DNA of 64,000 nucleotides from Fomitopsis serialis (taxonomy: Eukaryota; Basidiomycota; Agaricomycetes; Polyporales; Fomitopsidaceae). Position numbers and translations under genes: made by a program. The stretch's first letter is position 1. Each line of letters begins with the position of its first letter. Shown in pieces: positions 22,290 through 34,059 of the stretch. The notes below the pieces were generated by a model. That model ran no database searches. It was not told the DNA's origin and saw only the letters and a program-made list of their open reading frames with translations. Where the stretch lies: NCBI RefSeq assembly GCF_022376445.1, contig NW_025954994.1, positions 1 through 64,000 on the forward strand, in the 5' to 3' direction.

Positions 22290-23886
22290 ATGTCGAAGGC
22301 TCTGGAATTAGCAGCGTCGCTGCCAGTGACCCCGCCGCCTGACGTCGCGCCGCCCAAGAAGAAGCAGCCGTACCCGTTCTGGCTCGGAGGTGCGTTACGT
22401 TCATCCAGAAGCACAGTTGCAGGGCTTCGACCGACTCGAACGATCGACGTCGATCTAATCTCCACTATGTCCGCATGCAGGTGCCGCTGCGACAATCGCT
22501 GCATCCATAACACAGTATGTCATCTCACTTGTGTCTTGACATGAGAGCCTGATGTACGTATCTGGTACCTGACAGCCCGCTGGACTTGACGAAGGTGCGG
22601 TTGCAGGCGACGGAGGACAAGAGGATGATCGAGTCCATACGTAAGACCGTGCGCACAGCTGGCGTGCGGGGGCTCTTCGACGGCATTACGGGAACATGGC
22701 TCCGCCAGATGTCATACTCGGTATGCCGCTTCTGGGCGTACGACGAGGCAAAGAAGATCGTAGGGGCAGGTGGGTGCATCATCGAGCGTGTGAGTACTAC
22801 CATGGAAATGAACATGCTCTGCCCTCCACAGGTCCGAATGCACCGGCATGGAAGTTAGCGCTTGCGGGCAGCATGGGTGCGGACATAGAAGCCTGGGGGT
22901 TGCTCTCGGATTACTCAAATACTATTATGTAGCGGGTGGCATCGCGGGGCTCGTCGGCAACCCCGGAGGTACGTCAATCTCGTCCTAATCTACCACACCG
23001 ATCGCTGAGATTAAGATCTGCGCAGAGATTATTATGGTCTGTAGTGCTTCCAATCCAGGTCGCTAGGTTTGCTTGACGCACGTGCGTACTCAGGTCCGAC
23101 TCCAAGGTGACCTGGCCAAGCCGCCAGAGAAGCAGCTAGGGTACAAGAATGCCGTTGATGGGCTCATACGCGTGCGTCTGGACCCATGATTAGCTGTGGG
23201 CAAACGTACTGACGCTCCGATGTAGATGGTACGCGAGGAGGGTTGGTCGTCTCTGGGACGTGGAGTTGGCCCGAACATATTCCGTGCCATATTGATGAAC
23301 GCGAGTCAACTGGCGTCGTAAGTGGGACAAATTGAACGCAAAGTCTGATTATTTTATTGAGCTCTTGATGTTCTCAGGTACGATTTCTTCAAGGCTGAGC
23401 TACTCAAGACTAGTTACTTCGAAGATAACATCAACGTCCATGTGACAGCGAGCTTTGCTGCTGTCAGTGTTGTGTGACCACTGTGAATGACCAGTACTCA
23501 AACGAGCATTGCAGGGCACGGTAGCAACCACGGTCTGCTCACCAGCTGATGTCATCAAGGTACAAGCCAAAAGTGCATCCCTCGCGCCACTGTACTGACG
23601 GAGTGCTGATTCTCAGAGTCGGATTATGAGCGCCTCAGGCAAAGACGGTTCTGTGCGTTATGGCTCTACACTTCCGCGCGCCATGCGATGCTCACAGTAG
23701 ACATTTTTGTCTCAGTCGACCCTGCAAGTCATCAAGACGTCGCTAAAGAACGAAGGCCCGATGTTCATGTTCAGAGGCTGGCTTCCTGCATGGACCCGTC
23801 TGCAGCCGACGACAATCCTGATTTTCGTCACGCTCGAGCAGCTGAAGAACCTTGTGGATTATACCCGGTCGCTTCGTGGGCAGTAG
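22290..23886 (+). CDS. Mitochondrial dicarboxylate-type carrier
   Basis: A mitochondrial carrier family protein of the inner membrane, most like dicarboxylate (DIC) carriers, which exchange malate or succinate for phosphate. The start is MSKALELAASLPVTPPP. Repeat 1 has the signature PLDLTKVRLQ after two introns. Repeat 2 reads GGIAGLVGNPGEIIM then VRLQGD, with EIIM coming from an 11-nt microexon at 23026-23036. Repeat 3 has SPADVIKSRIMS. The DIC-like stretches KPPEKQLGYKNAVDGL and SASGKDGS are present. The end reads LEQLKNLVDYTRSLRGQ and stop at 23884-23886. About nine small exons are needed. Substrate is inferred from resemblance, not proven. Confidence 0.9.
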
Positions 23887-24573
23887 GGAAGAGCTCGGCG
23901 CGGGGTCTGGACTTTAACGCTATTGTTTGTGATGTGCCCGGATTGCAGTGTACGAGGAGGCTGTGTTTTTGGTGCGTCGGGGATCATTGATGTTCCTTGG
24001 GCGCGTATTGATCCATTGAGGATGATAGTTGTTGTATACCAGTGTAAATCCACAGGTGTATTGTGTTGTACCATACCCTTTGCACGAGACGATTGCGATC
24101 TTGAAGTCTGTTCATCAAGCGCAGATTTGTCCTGTGTGGCGATGCCGCCTGACACAGAAGAGTCAGAAGGTCGTGTTTGGAGCATCTGTTGGGACGGGCG
24201 ATCGCCCAACTTTGGCCGCAGACAGAACGCCGTGCGAGACCGAAGGACCGCCCCTAAACTGCACGATCAGGCGCTTATTTCTATTAGGTGGCGCCGTCCC
24301 GCCTCGACGAATGGGATGCGCTTCTCGGTCGGTTTAGTTTGCCCACAGCCGGGCTAAAGCTGCGACATGCAAATTGGAAACAGCGCTGAAGGATCGCCAC
24401 CTGTCAGTAGGCCCGCTAACAACGTGTCACAGGAGCGAATGGCCGCTCGCATCGCGAGGCTGGGCTATACATATAAAGGTTAGAGTTGTGGATTGACCGT
24501 GCAACCTTCGCCATTCCCTTGAGACGTTCGAACTGCTATCTACCGGCTCTGAGAGAGCAGTTCGTTCCCCAAG
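23887..24573. other. Intergenic, carrier 3' flank and P450 promoter
   Basis: No gene is recognised in this 687-nt gap. It includes the TATA-like site listed separately, about 100 bp before the P450 start. Confidence 0.5.
24472..24477 (+). promoter_or_regulatory. Probable TATA box of the P450 gene
   Basis: TATAAA within CTATACATATAAAGG lies 97 bp upstream of the P450 ATG, a normal distance for a fungal core promoter. No other TATA-like word is closer. Confidence 0.6.
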
Positions 24574-26718
24574 ATGTCCGCTGCGGGTCCTCTGGCTGTA
24601 CTGAAGGAGCTGCCGACGCCATACGTCCTCACACTCCTTGCTGTATTCTCTTACTTGCTGTATCTCCAGGTGACCCGCCGGTCGCATCTCAGGTTGCCTC
24701 CCGGTCCCCGTGGACTACCCTTCATCGGCAATGCGCTGCAAATTCCGCCCGAGCGTGCATGGGTCACCTTCGCAAAGTGGTCTGAGACATATGGTGAGCC
24801 TTCAGTACTACACCCTCGACATCGGTACTCATTGCGCTCTCAACCGTCAGGTGGCATTATGCATCTGTCGGCCCTCGGGAAGCCGACGATAGTGCTCAGT
24901 TCTCCCGAAATCGTCAACGAGCTGCTCGAGAAACGGAGCGCGATATACTCGGACAGGCCCGTCCAGACGATGACCAGTGAACTGTAAGCCATTCATCATA
25001 TGATGGGAGTTTGCGGGGTATCTGCTGAATGAACGCACGTGCGCAGGATGGGATACGGGCCGTTCCTGCCAGTATGTGCATACGGGAGCTGGCACAGGGA
25101 AGGTCGCAGGATCATGGCGGGCGCGCTGAGTGCGAGCAAGATGGCGGACATCCGCCAGCTCCAGATGCAGAAGACGAGCCGACTCCTGACGAAGTTGTTG
25201 AACAATCCCGAGGACCTCTGGTCTCATATGCGATGGTCAGTACTGGCGGCATACCCTCCATGGGTGCGTTGACATTGATGTCATTTGAAGGTTCATCGCG
25301 AGTATCTCTTTCGGCGTCAGCCACGGATACAACGTGGAGAGCCTCGAGGACCCGCTGGTCCGGCTGGCTGAGCGGGCGAATCTTGAGTACTGCTTGGCGG
25401 CTGTACCGGGGGCGTTCTTGGTCGATGTGATACCTGCATGTGCGTCGGACCATACCTGTCTGTCCCAAACGTTAGCTGATGTATTGCAGTGCAATACGTG
25501 CCTGACTGGTTCCCGGGTGCTGGCTGGAAGCAAAAGCTCAAGGCGTGGCGTGGGACTACGGATCGTCTGAGGGACGAGCCGTTTGAGTACGTAAAAGAAC
25601 AAGTGGTAGGTGTCCGCTTTGTGAGATGCTGGTTTTGGGCTCATGACAGTTCTATAGGCGAAAGGTACAGCCCAGCCCTCGGTTACGGCAAGCCTCATCG
25701 AAGAGAATCCGAACCGGAGTGAGGAGGAAGAACGGCTGTTCAGATACATGTCGAGTTCAATCTATTCCGGTACGCCGCCATGTCGTGGTCTCATCGTATC
25801 CTGACTTGCTGACCTTCGTATTATGATGCAGCTGGTGCAGACACGGTTCGTAGGCTCATACCAGTGGTTTTCCCTGTCTGACGTAGCTCTAGACCGTTTC
25901 CGCGATCGAGTCCTTCTTCATGGCCATGATGTTATACCCAGAGGTCCAGCGCAAAGCGCAACTTGAGCTCGACACAGTACTCGGGCCTGGCCATATCGCG
26001 AACTGGGATGACCTCCATAGATTGACATATATTCAAGCTCTGATATATGAGATCTACCGATGGAACCCGGTGGCTCCTATAGGTGAGTGTGGTGCTTGAC
26101 TCAGTTCTGTACGAGATTGACACGGGCTCTCGAAGCACTGCCGCACAGGGTGACGCAAGACGACGTCTACGAAGGATGCCACATTCCCGCGGGAGCTACG
26201 ATTGTGGTCAATAACTGGTCAGTCGGCCTGCTGTTCTAGCTTGTGTATAGGCTCAAAATTATCAGGGCAATTCTGCACGACGCCGCTCTGTATCCTGAAC
26301 CCTTCGAGTTTAAACCGGAGCGGTACTTGGATTCCAAGGCAACCGGACTAAACCCGGATCCTCGTCAGTTCGCCTTCGGATACGGCCGACGGTAAGTCGT
26401 ACTCCACATGCAGAGGCGGGAAGGCTGAAAGGTTAATGCCTGATGTTCAGAGTGTGCCCGGGCAAAACTCTTGCTGAGGACTCAGTCTTCATAGCTGTGA
26501 CATCGACTCTCGCGTTGTTCGAAATATCCAAAGTGCTTGATGCCAATGGTGCACCTATCGAACCTGACTCGACATTCGATGGCTTTATCTCGTGAGTTGC
26601 AGTTGTGAATCAGGTTTATCTCGCGGCTCATGAAGGACTTTGCAGGCACCCGCCTCGCTTCAGCGCTCGTGTGACTCCTCGTTTCCCCAACGTCGAGCGG
26701 ATGATTCCCGCAGCATAA
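24574..26718 (+). CDS. Cytochrome P450 monooxygenase
   Basis: Membrane-anchored heme monooxygenase. The N-terminal anchor is YVLTLLAVFSYLLYLQV, then the proline hinge LPPGPRGLPFIGNALQ. Internal motifs are the I-helix SAGADTTVSAIESF, the K-helix ExxR as EIYRW, PERYLDS, and the heme-binding loop FAFGYGRRVCPGKTLA with the cysteine ligand. About a dozen short introns are removed; one follows SAGADT (donor gttcgt near 25855). The end is FPNVERMIPAA and stop at 26716-26718. The layout resembles the many basidiomycete P450s annotated as O-methylsterigmatocystin oxidoreductase-like; the real substrate is unknown. It is intact as far as I can splice it. Confidence 0.93.
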
Positions 26719-27346
26719 GGCTCGTTACTATAACCATGTTTCGTTCTAAGTTATCTTGCGCTTGTAGTGGTTGTGATCCGTATGTATTTGACTGAGCGGT
26801 TGAGGAAACGAGCGAGACATCATGTTGTGAGTTCCGATGTTTACACTTCGATGTCAATTCCAGACCATTCGTTCCTTCTGTATATGTAGTTCTGACATGC
26901 ACTGTCTTCCGGCTACTCAAGAACTGTCCGGAGGCCAAAGAACTCGGTCGGTCGCCATGCTTGGCAGCAATTTGTGCGTCGTGCGATGCGTCGCTGGTGC
27001 GGAGGTTGAGCGGGATAAGGAGATCAGGACGTTTCGCATTGTTCTCGTCTAACTTAGAACCCAATGTACTTCCTACCTACTCCGCTCTGCTATGATGTTC
27101 CCCAAGGCTTTCCTGCTATTGTGCTGTGGGTCGAAGTAATCACCAGAACTCGAAGGACGGAGGCAAGCCGCTCAATTGAGCCGCGGCCCGGCACGCAGGC
27201 CCGGCTATCCCCGCGGGGAGGCCGGTGGCTGAGACTGAGGAGCTCTGCGACTTTGTAATCGTCGTTCCCACTCTCGTCTCGTTTTCTCGTCCGTGTCCTA
27301 TCAGTGTCTGGTCATCGCATTTTTGCCCGAGCTCATCGCCTGTACG
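26719..27346. other. Intergenic, P450 to Zn2Cys6 regulator 3
   Basis: No gene is recognised. It holds the P450 3' flank and the upstream region of the third Zn2Cys6 gene. Confidence 0.5.
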
Positions 27347-30300
27347 ATGCCGCCAACTAACGGGAGTGACGAGGAGCAGTCCGCAGAGGCCAAGCCTTCG
27401 ACATCGACCTCGAACCCGTCTGCCACTGGGAGCAGCACCAGCTCTATATTGAAGGAGAGGCGGTTCAAGCTCAGCAGGTTCGTCGCATGATCATTTATTT
27501 TGTCCTCATGCGTGTTGACAAGAGCTCTACGCCTGCAATTGTAGAGCGTGCGATCGGTGTCGGTGAGCACTATGCTGCGTAGTCGAGAAACACAGCGCCG
27601 GGCTCACACTGGGACAGGCGTCGTAGGATCAAGTGCGACGAAGGGCACCCATGCCAGTCATGTCTCACATCCAACTCGTCATGTACATTCGAGGAGCCGG
27701 GCAAGCGGACACACCCGCACAAGTCAAAGTGAGTCATCTCCTCTACCCTAGTGGGTAATTCGCGCATTCCCTGGTTTCCTTCCGTGTCGTTTACCCCGGC
27801 GAGTTTGAGCGCTCTACGAGAAGTAAAGAGACACCCCGCCCTGTGTCTCTGGTCTGCGCTGGCGTTCAGTCGGGCAGCAGACGAATTATCGGCAAGCGCT
27901 TTCGCGAAGTGCACACAGGGGTCGGGTGGGCTCGGGTGGCCTAAGCACTCGCTTCTCCAGGATGGTTGGGGAGCCGTCATTGTATTTGGTAGAACCCATG
28001 GAGGTGTGTTGTGTATTTCATCGCGTCCAGGTGGACCACTGCTGAATCCCGTGTGGATTGGGGCCTCCCCACGGAATTGAGAAAGCTGAGCAGTGGGTTC
28101 CGCGCTTTCTCGTTACGAGAAACGGGCACGGAAACGGACGTCCATGATACCAGTGATGACGTCTGCTCGGATATAGTTTGCAGGCACCGTTGGCGGATTG
28201 AGCGTCCTCGAAGCGTCTGTCACCTGGGTATCTGACGCTCGAAGTCCTCGTGCCGGGGCCCTCCATAATCGGGGAGGAAGCTGTAATTGATACAGGACAC
28301 AAAGCGACAACCCTCCGCGAGGCAGGGGAGGATGGGTGAATACAGGACATGTGCCTCATTCTCGCCCGAAGGGTATCGTCTTTGAACAAGACGAGTTACT
28401 GTGTCGTCGGGCGCAGTCTACCACACAAAGCCCGGGTGTCGGTGCTACGTAGATCTACGTCAGTCAAGCGAGGACTGACGATAGATCTGACCGCACTTTT
28501 ATGCTCGACAAGTCTTCAAGAATGGTGCAATACCAACTCCATTCACGCCCTAGAACCTAAACGTACCGTTCGCGGACATAGAGCGGATAGATTGCTAGGG
28601 CGAGGCATATTCTCATGCTCGTCTCTTTCAACTACCACTACGTCCTGCTGCTGGGCGCGATTTTATCTGGCCCACGTTTCTGTATATTCAGGGAACGTTG
28701 CTGACATCCCGCACCCATAGGCGTGCTGCGACCCTCGAGGATCGCATGCACCATTTGGAGACGCTGATTCAAGCCATTCCTCCCGCCGTCTTCGCAGCCG
28801 GCGGCGCAGGAGCCGCTCCCCCACACTCCCCGATCGACCCGAGCACCAGCCCGCACGCATCCTTCGCGAACTCGACGCACATCTTCCCAACAGCGGTCCC
28901 CCCGCCGTCCCTGAACTCATATCCCCTGATGAACCCCTCGACCTTCTTCGCACCCGTCAAGGCGACGCGCAATGCGAGTCCGAGCTTCTCAGGCGGGCAG
29001 AGCGGCAGCATAGTGGTCGACAACCTCATGGAAGACACTGCGCGGATGTCGCTGTCGTCTTCGTATCTGTACTTCGACGACGAGGGGTATACGCGGTGGC
29101 AGGGCGAGACGTCGGGCCTACCGCTTCTGGACTCGTTGGTGGAGCGCCATAATATGGCGATCAAACCCGATCCAGAAAGAGGGCAAGCACAGGCGCAGGC
29201 GTGGACGAGCCAAAACGGACAGCCAGTTAGCGATTGGTTCCCGGATCGGACGTCGAAGAGGGTGGACAACAACCCGGAGGCCGTCTGGAAGCTGATTACT
29301 TCCTTCATTGCGCCGGAGTTGATGGACAGGTTTGTTGTGCACGTTTTGGCGTACTGGACAACCTGTATTGATTCATGTCAGTCTCGTGCAATGCTTCCTG
29401 TCAACAACATATTATTTGCTGCCCTTGCTGCATGTTCCGACCTTCCTTTCGGTAGGCGTCCTATATTTACCGCTTTGAACAGTCTATTCAGTCATTCATT
29501 CATAGGACTACGGTAATCCGCGGAAATGGGGAGAGCCAGGATTTGCGGCCTTCGTAGTCGCCGTCTGCTGTCTGTCTTCTCGCCACATCGATGATCCGCG
29601 CGTGCGTGGCGATCCCAGCGATGGGAACAGCGCGGGCACCCAATGGTTTGAGCTGTTTGGCCGCTTGCGGACGCTCCCGAGCGCAGACAGGCCCACGATC
29701 TACACAGTCCAGGCCGTGCTTGTTGCGGGTGTGTACGCCGTAGGCCTCGGCAAGCTCTCGAAGGCGTTCGGGTTACTCGCAGAGGCCGTGACGCTCTCGA
29801 TCGACATCGGACTGCATCGCTCCGTGGACGACTACGACGTGTTCGACCCGATCGAGGACGAGGTGCGGAAACGCACGTTCTGGTGCGTGTACCTGTGGGA
29901 CAAGCAGGCGAGCTCGTACTTTGGGCGTCCGCCCGTCATCCGCCTGCGCGACTGCGATGTGGGCGAGCCGGCGATTGTGGACGACGAGCTCATCACGCGC
30001 GATGGCGTTGGGGTCAGCCGGCGGAGACGGAGCCGCGCATGGGCGCATTTGTGAGCACCGTACGCATCTTTATCGTGCTGGAATCTGTCGTGGACATCCC
30101 GCCGCCTCGACCTGTGGGTGATGCGTGTTCGCCGTTCCTCGCTCGGGCGTCGTCAGTCCTTGGGCCTTTCAAGAGAACAGGAGACCTGAGCGAAGAGGAA
30201 GCGTTGTTGGACGACATCGTGCGATCTCTTCCGCCCCATTGGGCGCACTCCGTGGAGACCATGACGAGTGACGACGTCTTGCGGGTGACCCAAGCGAACC

Positions 30301-31301
30301 GTCTGCACTGCGCCCAGCAGTATGTGCGGATGCTGATTCATCGGCATCGCTTCTCGGAGATGGTAGCGGAGCGGACACAAACGGGAATCATCGAACAGAC
30401 AGACGCTGAGGTCGAAGCAATGCGTGCTGCACATGCATGCGCTCTCCAGATCATCTCTTCTCACTTACATATTGCCGCGAAGGGCTTGATGACCTACTGT
30501 AAGTCTCATTCGCTTGCGCGTAGAGCACGACTGACTCAAGACATACCCAGATGGAGTGCATGTCATTCATCAGTTGACGGCGGCTGGGCGTACTCTGGTT
30601 GCAATACTACTTTGTTGTCAACCTGAGAAGATGCAGCCTTTGATCGCCCCAGGTCTCGAGGCACTCCGTTCGTCCGTCGGCCTGCTCAAGCGATTCAGTG
30701 GGCGCTACATCTGCGGACAACGCTCCGGTGACTTGCTGGAAGAGTTCTGCAGACGTGAGTCCACAGCGGCCGTCGCCTTGTCATCCCAATTGACTCACAT
30801 TTGTCACTGTCAGTCACTGCGATACCCTTGGACGCTGTGCGCAACGAATGTCCCGGAGCGAGCAATCGGCCCGCGTGGGTGCGGCCCGCCCGCAAGAAAA
30901 CGCCCTCGAGCGCACGTTCGCCTGCCCACTCCGCGGATTCGCCATCACATCATGGTAGTCCAGAAGACTTCAGTGCGGATGCGTTCCTGGACCTCCGTGC
31001 CAAGAGTCAGGAGCCAAATCTCTTCGCATCATCGAGTTCGTCGACGCAGGTCGTGAACGGGTTTGGAGGCCTCTCCTCGTTCATGGACACGTCCAACGGT
31101 ATGGACATGATGTCTACGGACAGTTCGCTGCCCATGTCGCAGCAAGACCTCCTCGCCCTGCTCAGCGACGGGTCCGTCGACATGACGTCGTTACTGATGT
31201 CGCCCAATATGGGCGGATCTGCAGAACCTCAGGGCGGGGGCTTCTACGCTATGACACCAACACCAAATGGAAGTGGTCCAGTCGGCATGGTCTCTCCTTA
31301 G
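27347..31301 (+). CDS. Zn2Cys6 transcription factor 3 (XlnR-like), with frameshift
   Basis: Starts [18 protein letters not shown]. The zinc cluster spans exons: [20 protein letters not shown] and then SCLTSNSSC (C-x2-C-x6-C-x5-C-x2-C-x6-C). A 992-nt intron (27729-28720) separates it from [15 protein letters not shown], a coiled-coil linker. The fungal transcription factor domain follows: [74 protein letters not shown]. After ELITRDGVG near 30012 the frame must change by one base to reach [19 protein letters not shown] and the rest, ending [20 protein letters not shown]. As written, translation would stop at about 30054. The order of domains resembles XlnR/Xyr1-type regulators, but the target is not known. 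A read error in the GGGG run is an alternative to a true break. Confidence 0.8.
28451..28488. repeat. Hairpin inside the long intron of regulator 3
   Basis: AGATCTACGTCAGTC (28451-28465) pairs with GACTGACGATAGATCT (28473-28488), leaving a 7-nt loop and one unpaired base. It lies in the 992-nt intron. Confidence 0.7.
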
Positions 31302-31580
31302 GTCATCTGTATAGCTCACGAGTACATAAGAATCGCGCATATACTATCTGTATCAATCTTGCTGTATGTAGCTGCGTAGGAACGTCGAATTGCTTTGATG
31401 CGTTTTGCATAAGTAGTACACTGTCCCAGAAGGGTCTCTGACACTGAGACTTTGCATACATAGCAGAGTGTCCTGGCCTACTACGCGTATGATGCCCATC
31501 GCTGAACGTCACGGTCCAAACTTCGCACCTCTATTTCACAGTCGGAAGCCTGGCAGAGGAACGGTGCGGAGGCTGTCACT

Positions 31581-34059
31581 TTAAGCCTGGCGTGTCTTTG
31601 TCAGTTGGTTCGCCGAGTGAAGTATCTGGCCAGGAACGGAGCGTGTCTTCTTGTTGAAAATACCTCTGATGCCAGGCAGGCTATCCAGTAACGTATCAGT
31701 CTCTACCGGAGGCTGTAGACCGGAAGGACCAGGAGTCGGGACTGGCTGGGCAAGGGAACGTTCTGTGTCGGGCGAGGTGGTAGCTGGAGCTGAGTGCGAC
31801 GTGGATATCGGTGGAGACGAAGCATGTATTAGCTTCGCGGCCTCAGCCTTGAGCGATGCATATCGTGTTTTCCTTTCCGTAGTCACAACCTCGTCCTTCT
31901 CGAACGCCTCGATGGATTGCACAAGGCACGCGGGACTGAGGAAAGATATCCTTTCTTCACAGTGCGTAAGCAGCAGAGTGTTAACGCGCACTGCCTGGTC
32001 CTGCGTGAGGTTGTCGACGGCAAACTCGAACTTGTCCTGAAGACGGCTGTGGTCGTCCAACATACCGCGCGCCAGGAGGTCCTCCAGCTTCTCTCGGTCT
32101 TCGTCGGTCATGTCTTCAGGCCGTCGATCTGCACACTCATACGACGCGGGTGAAAAAGGTTGGACGAATATCGGGTTCGAGAATGTCCGGGGTAAATCGT
32201 TACAGCGGTTTTCAGAACTATGCGGAATCGCGAGAAAAACGAAAACGCACCTCGGGCACTGGGCCAGCGCCCCGAGCCACGATTAGATTAGATGCAGTCC
32301 GAGTTAGGAAGCCATTATATTGATACGACGCTGCGCGTCCCGCCTCTCCGAGCGAGCGATGTAACAAGCTTCAGGGTGAAGTCGACTGTGAACAAAAATG
32401 GGAAGGGTATGTAAATAAGGCATGCAGAGGTCTGGTATCTTTTCCCCATCCAATGACCATTCACTTTAGCCTCGGATGGAACCACTTGATCAAATTTACT
32501 CGAAAAACCAACAGAGCTCATCTAGCAATGGTCCTCGCACTGGACCGTAATTTAGACAGCCAAAGATGTATGTAAAGCTGTTTGTGCTCCACATTTACCC
32601 TGGTCATAACACCCAATGTGCACAACATTGCCCTTGCCATGCAACAATATAGTATACTTACATTGATTATCAATTCATCACAGAATGGGTCCTGCTCAAC
32701 GTGCTGCTTCACTCCGGATTTCATTTATTCATGTCTGAAAGTCAAAAGATCTTGTTCGCGGACTGAATGTATATGTACTACTTACGTTAGAGCAACTGAG
32801 TCGTTCGTACTTACTGTATGTTGTTTACATAATCAGCTACCCACACTTACTATATATGCTATATTATATACATTGCGCGCCGCGCATTGTGAGCCCTACT
32901 TTTCCACCGTTTTTCCTGCTGCATTGGTGTGTCAGCGTAGCTCGCTGCCATCTTGTTGTCATTTACATGTAACGACTGTGATTTCGTATGCCTGCTGACC
33001 GAAATGGCCTAGCTTATCAGTTCCAGATTTGGCCACTATCTAATCTAATCGTGGCTCGGGGCGCTGGTCCAGTGCCCGAGGTGCGTTTTCGTTTTTCTCG
33101 CGATTCCGCATAGTTCTGAAAACCGCTGTAAAGTACGAGACGTTACTGGACCCGGCCTGTAGCAAAGCCGTCTCGCATGTCATCGCGGTCGAGCGCATGA
33201 TGATAACGAGTTTCGGAGTGATGGGGAAAGACCGTGTTAGGGGGAAGAAGGAAGCGCCTGGGGCGCCTGGGGACATCATGTCGATGATGTGGTTCATGGG
33301 CGTTGTAGCCCCTTCCGCGAGGCCGGGTCCGTTCTCGGTAAGGACGAATTCAGTGCCAGGGGGAGCACGGTACAGCCCAGGTTGCATATGCAAGGCTTCC
33401 CTTTCGTAGTCCTGCCGTACCGCGGTTGGCAGGCGTTCGTCGGTCGCCACCTCCCAGTGCTCGTCTTCTAGGAGCAGGGCAAGGTTGCGGAGCCAGACCG
33501 CCCGCGCGTCCGCCAGGCCATGCCTTTCCATGTACTGTTTCACCACGTCCTCTGTGGCTGGGTCAAAGCGATTTTCGATGAACTGACGAGAGTGGACCCC
33601 GTTCCGGTAGAAGAGGAGGAAGAGGAACTTCCGGATGGTATTGAGCTGGGAGCGGACTAACTCTATCGAGGAGCAGCCCCTCTCCTCGGCGTCGGCTAGG
33701 ATTTGAAAGACATTTGCAGTATCGCTCTCGAGTTTGGAGAAGGCCTGCCAGGCTGCTCAACGCGGTACACGTCCGTCGGATCTGCGCTATCCTTGTACAT
33801 ATCGATTATACCGAACGTCTTGCCGAGATCGGTCGTGCCCAGCGTGTTAGACTGTCTGTCGTAGGAATTGATGCGTTCCCGTTTGCGGTTCCGACTCTTA
33901 CCCTTTGTCCTTTGTACACGTGCGGATTAAACGACGGCTGCGGTGCGCCTTCGTATCTACTCACTTGTGACCTGCCAGGCTAGTCGGTTGCCATCGACGC
34001 AAAACAAAGCGCGGCAGATAGTGATGAAATTGGCCAGTGCTGCTGATATGTCTTGCCAT
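31581..34059 (-). pseudogene. DUF4238 family gene interrupted by a transposon
   Basis: DUF4238 proteins have no known biochemical function. The start at 34059 gives MARHISSTGQFHHYLPRFVLRR, matching the HHY.PRF.LR start of the family. After an intron a basic segment and DLGKTFGIIDMYKDSADPTD follow, then RSQLNTIRKFLFLLFYRNGV, AVWLRNLALLLEDEHWEV and AMTCETALLQAGSSNVSYF. There the frame runs into a 926-bp inverted-repeat element (32203-33128). On its other side the same frame resumes with LPRTFSNPIFVQPFSPASYE, DKFEFAVDNLTQDQAVRVN and a Ser/Pro-rich tail ending QLTKTRQA. Removing the element and one copy of the TA duplication rejoins the two halves in frame. So this was an intact gene until a recent insertion. 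Confidence 0.85.
32203..33128 (+). mobile_element. 926-bp TIR element, copy 1 (in DUF4238 gene)
   Basis: The ends are 91-bp inverted repeats starting CAGCGGTTTTCAGAACTATG with a single mismatch at position 61 (G left, A right). TA flanks both sides (32201-32202 and 33129-33130), as for Tc1/mariner-type transposons, and the rebuilt empty site reads CGTTAAAG. The longest internal frame (138 codons) has no transposase motif, so the element is non-autonomous. A second copy of exactly 926 bp lies inverted at 59077-60002. I set this copy as plus by convention. Confidence 0.93.

Noticed and set aside
32582..32998. 138-codon frame inside the 926-bp element, identical in both copies
   Set aside because: Identity reflects recent copying of the whole element. 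The frame is Cys-rich with no transposase motif and no sign of selection.
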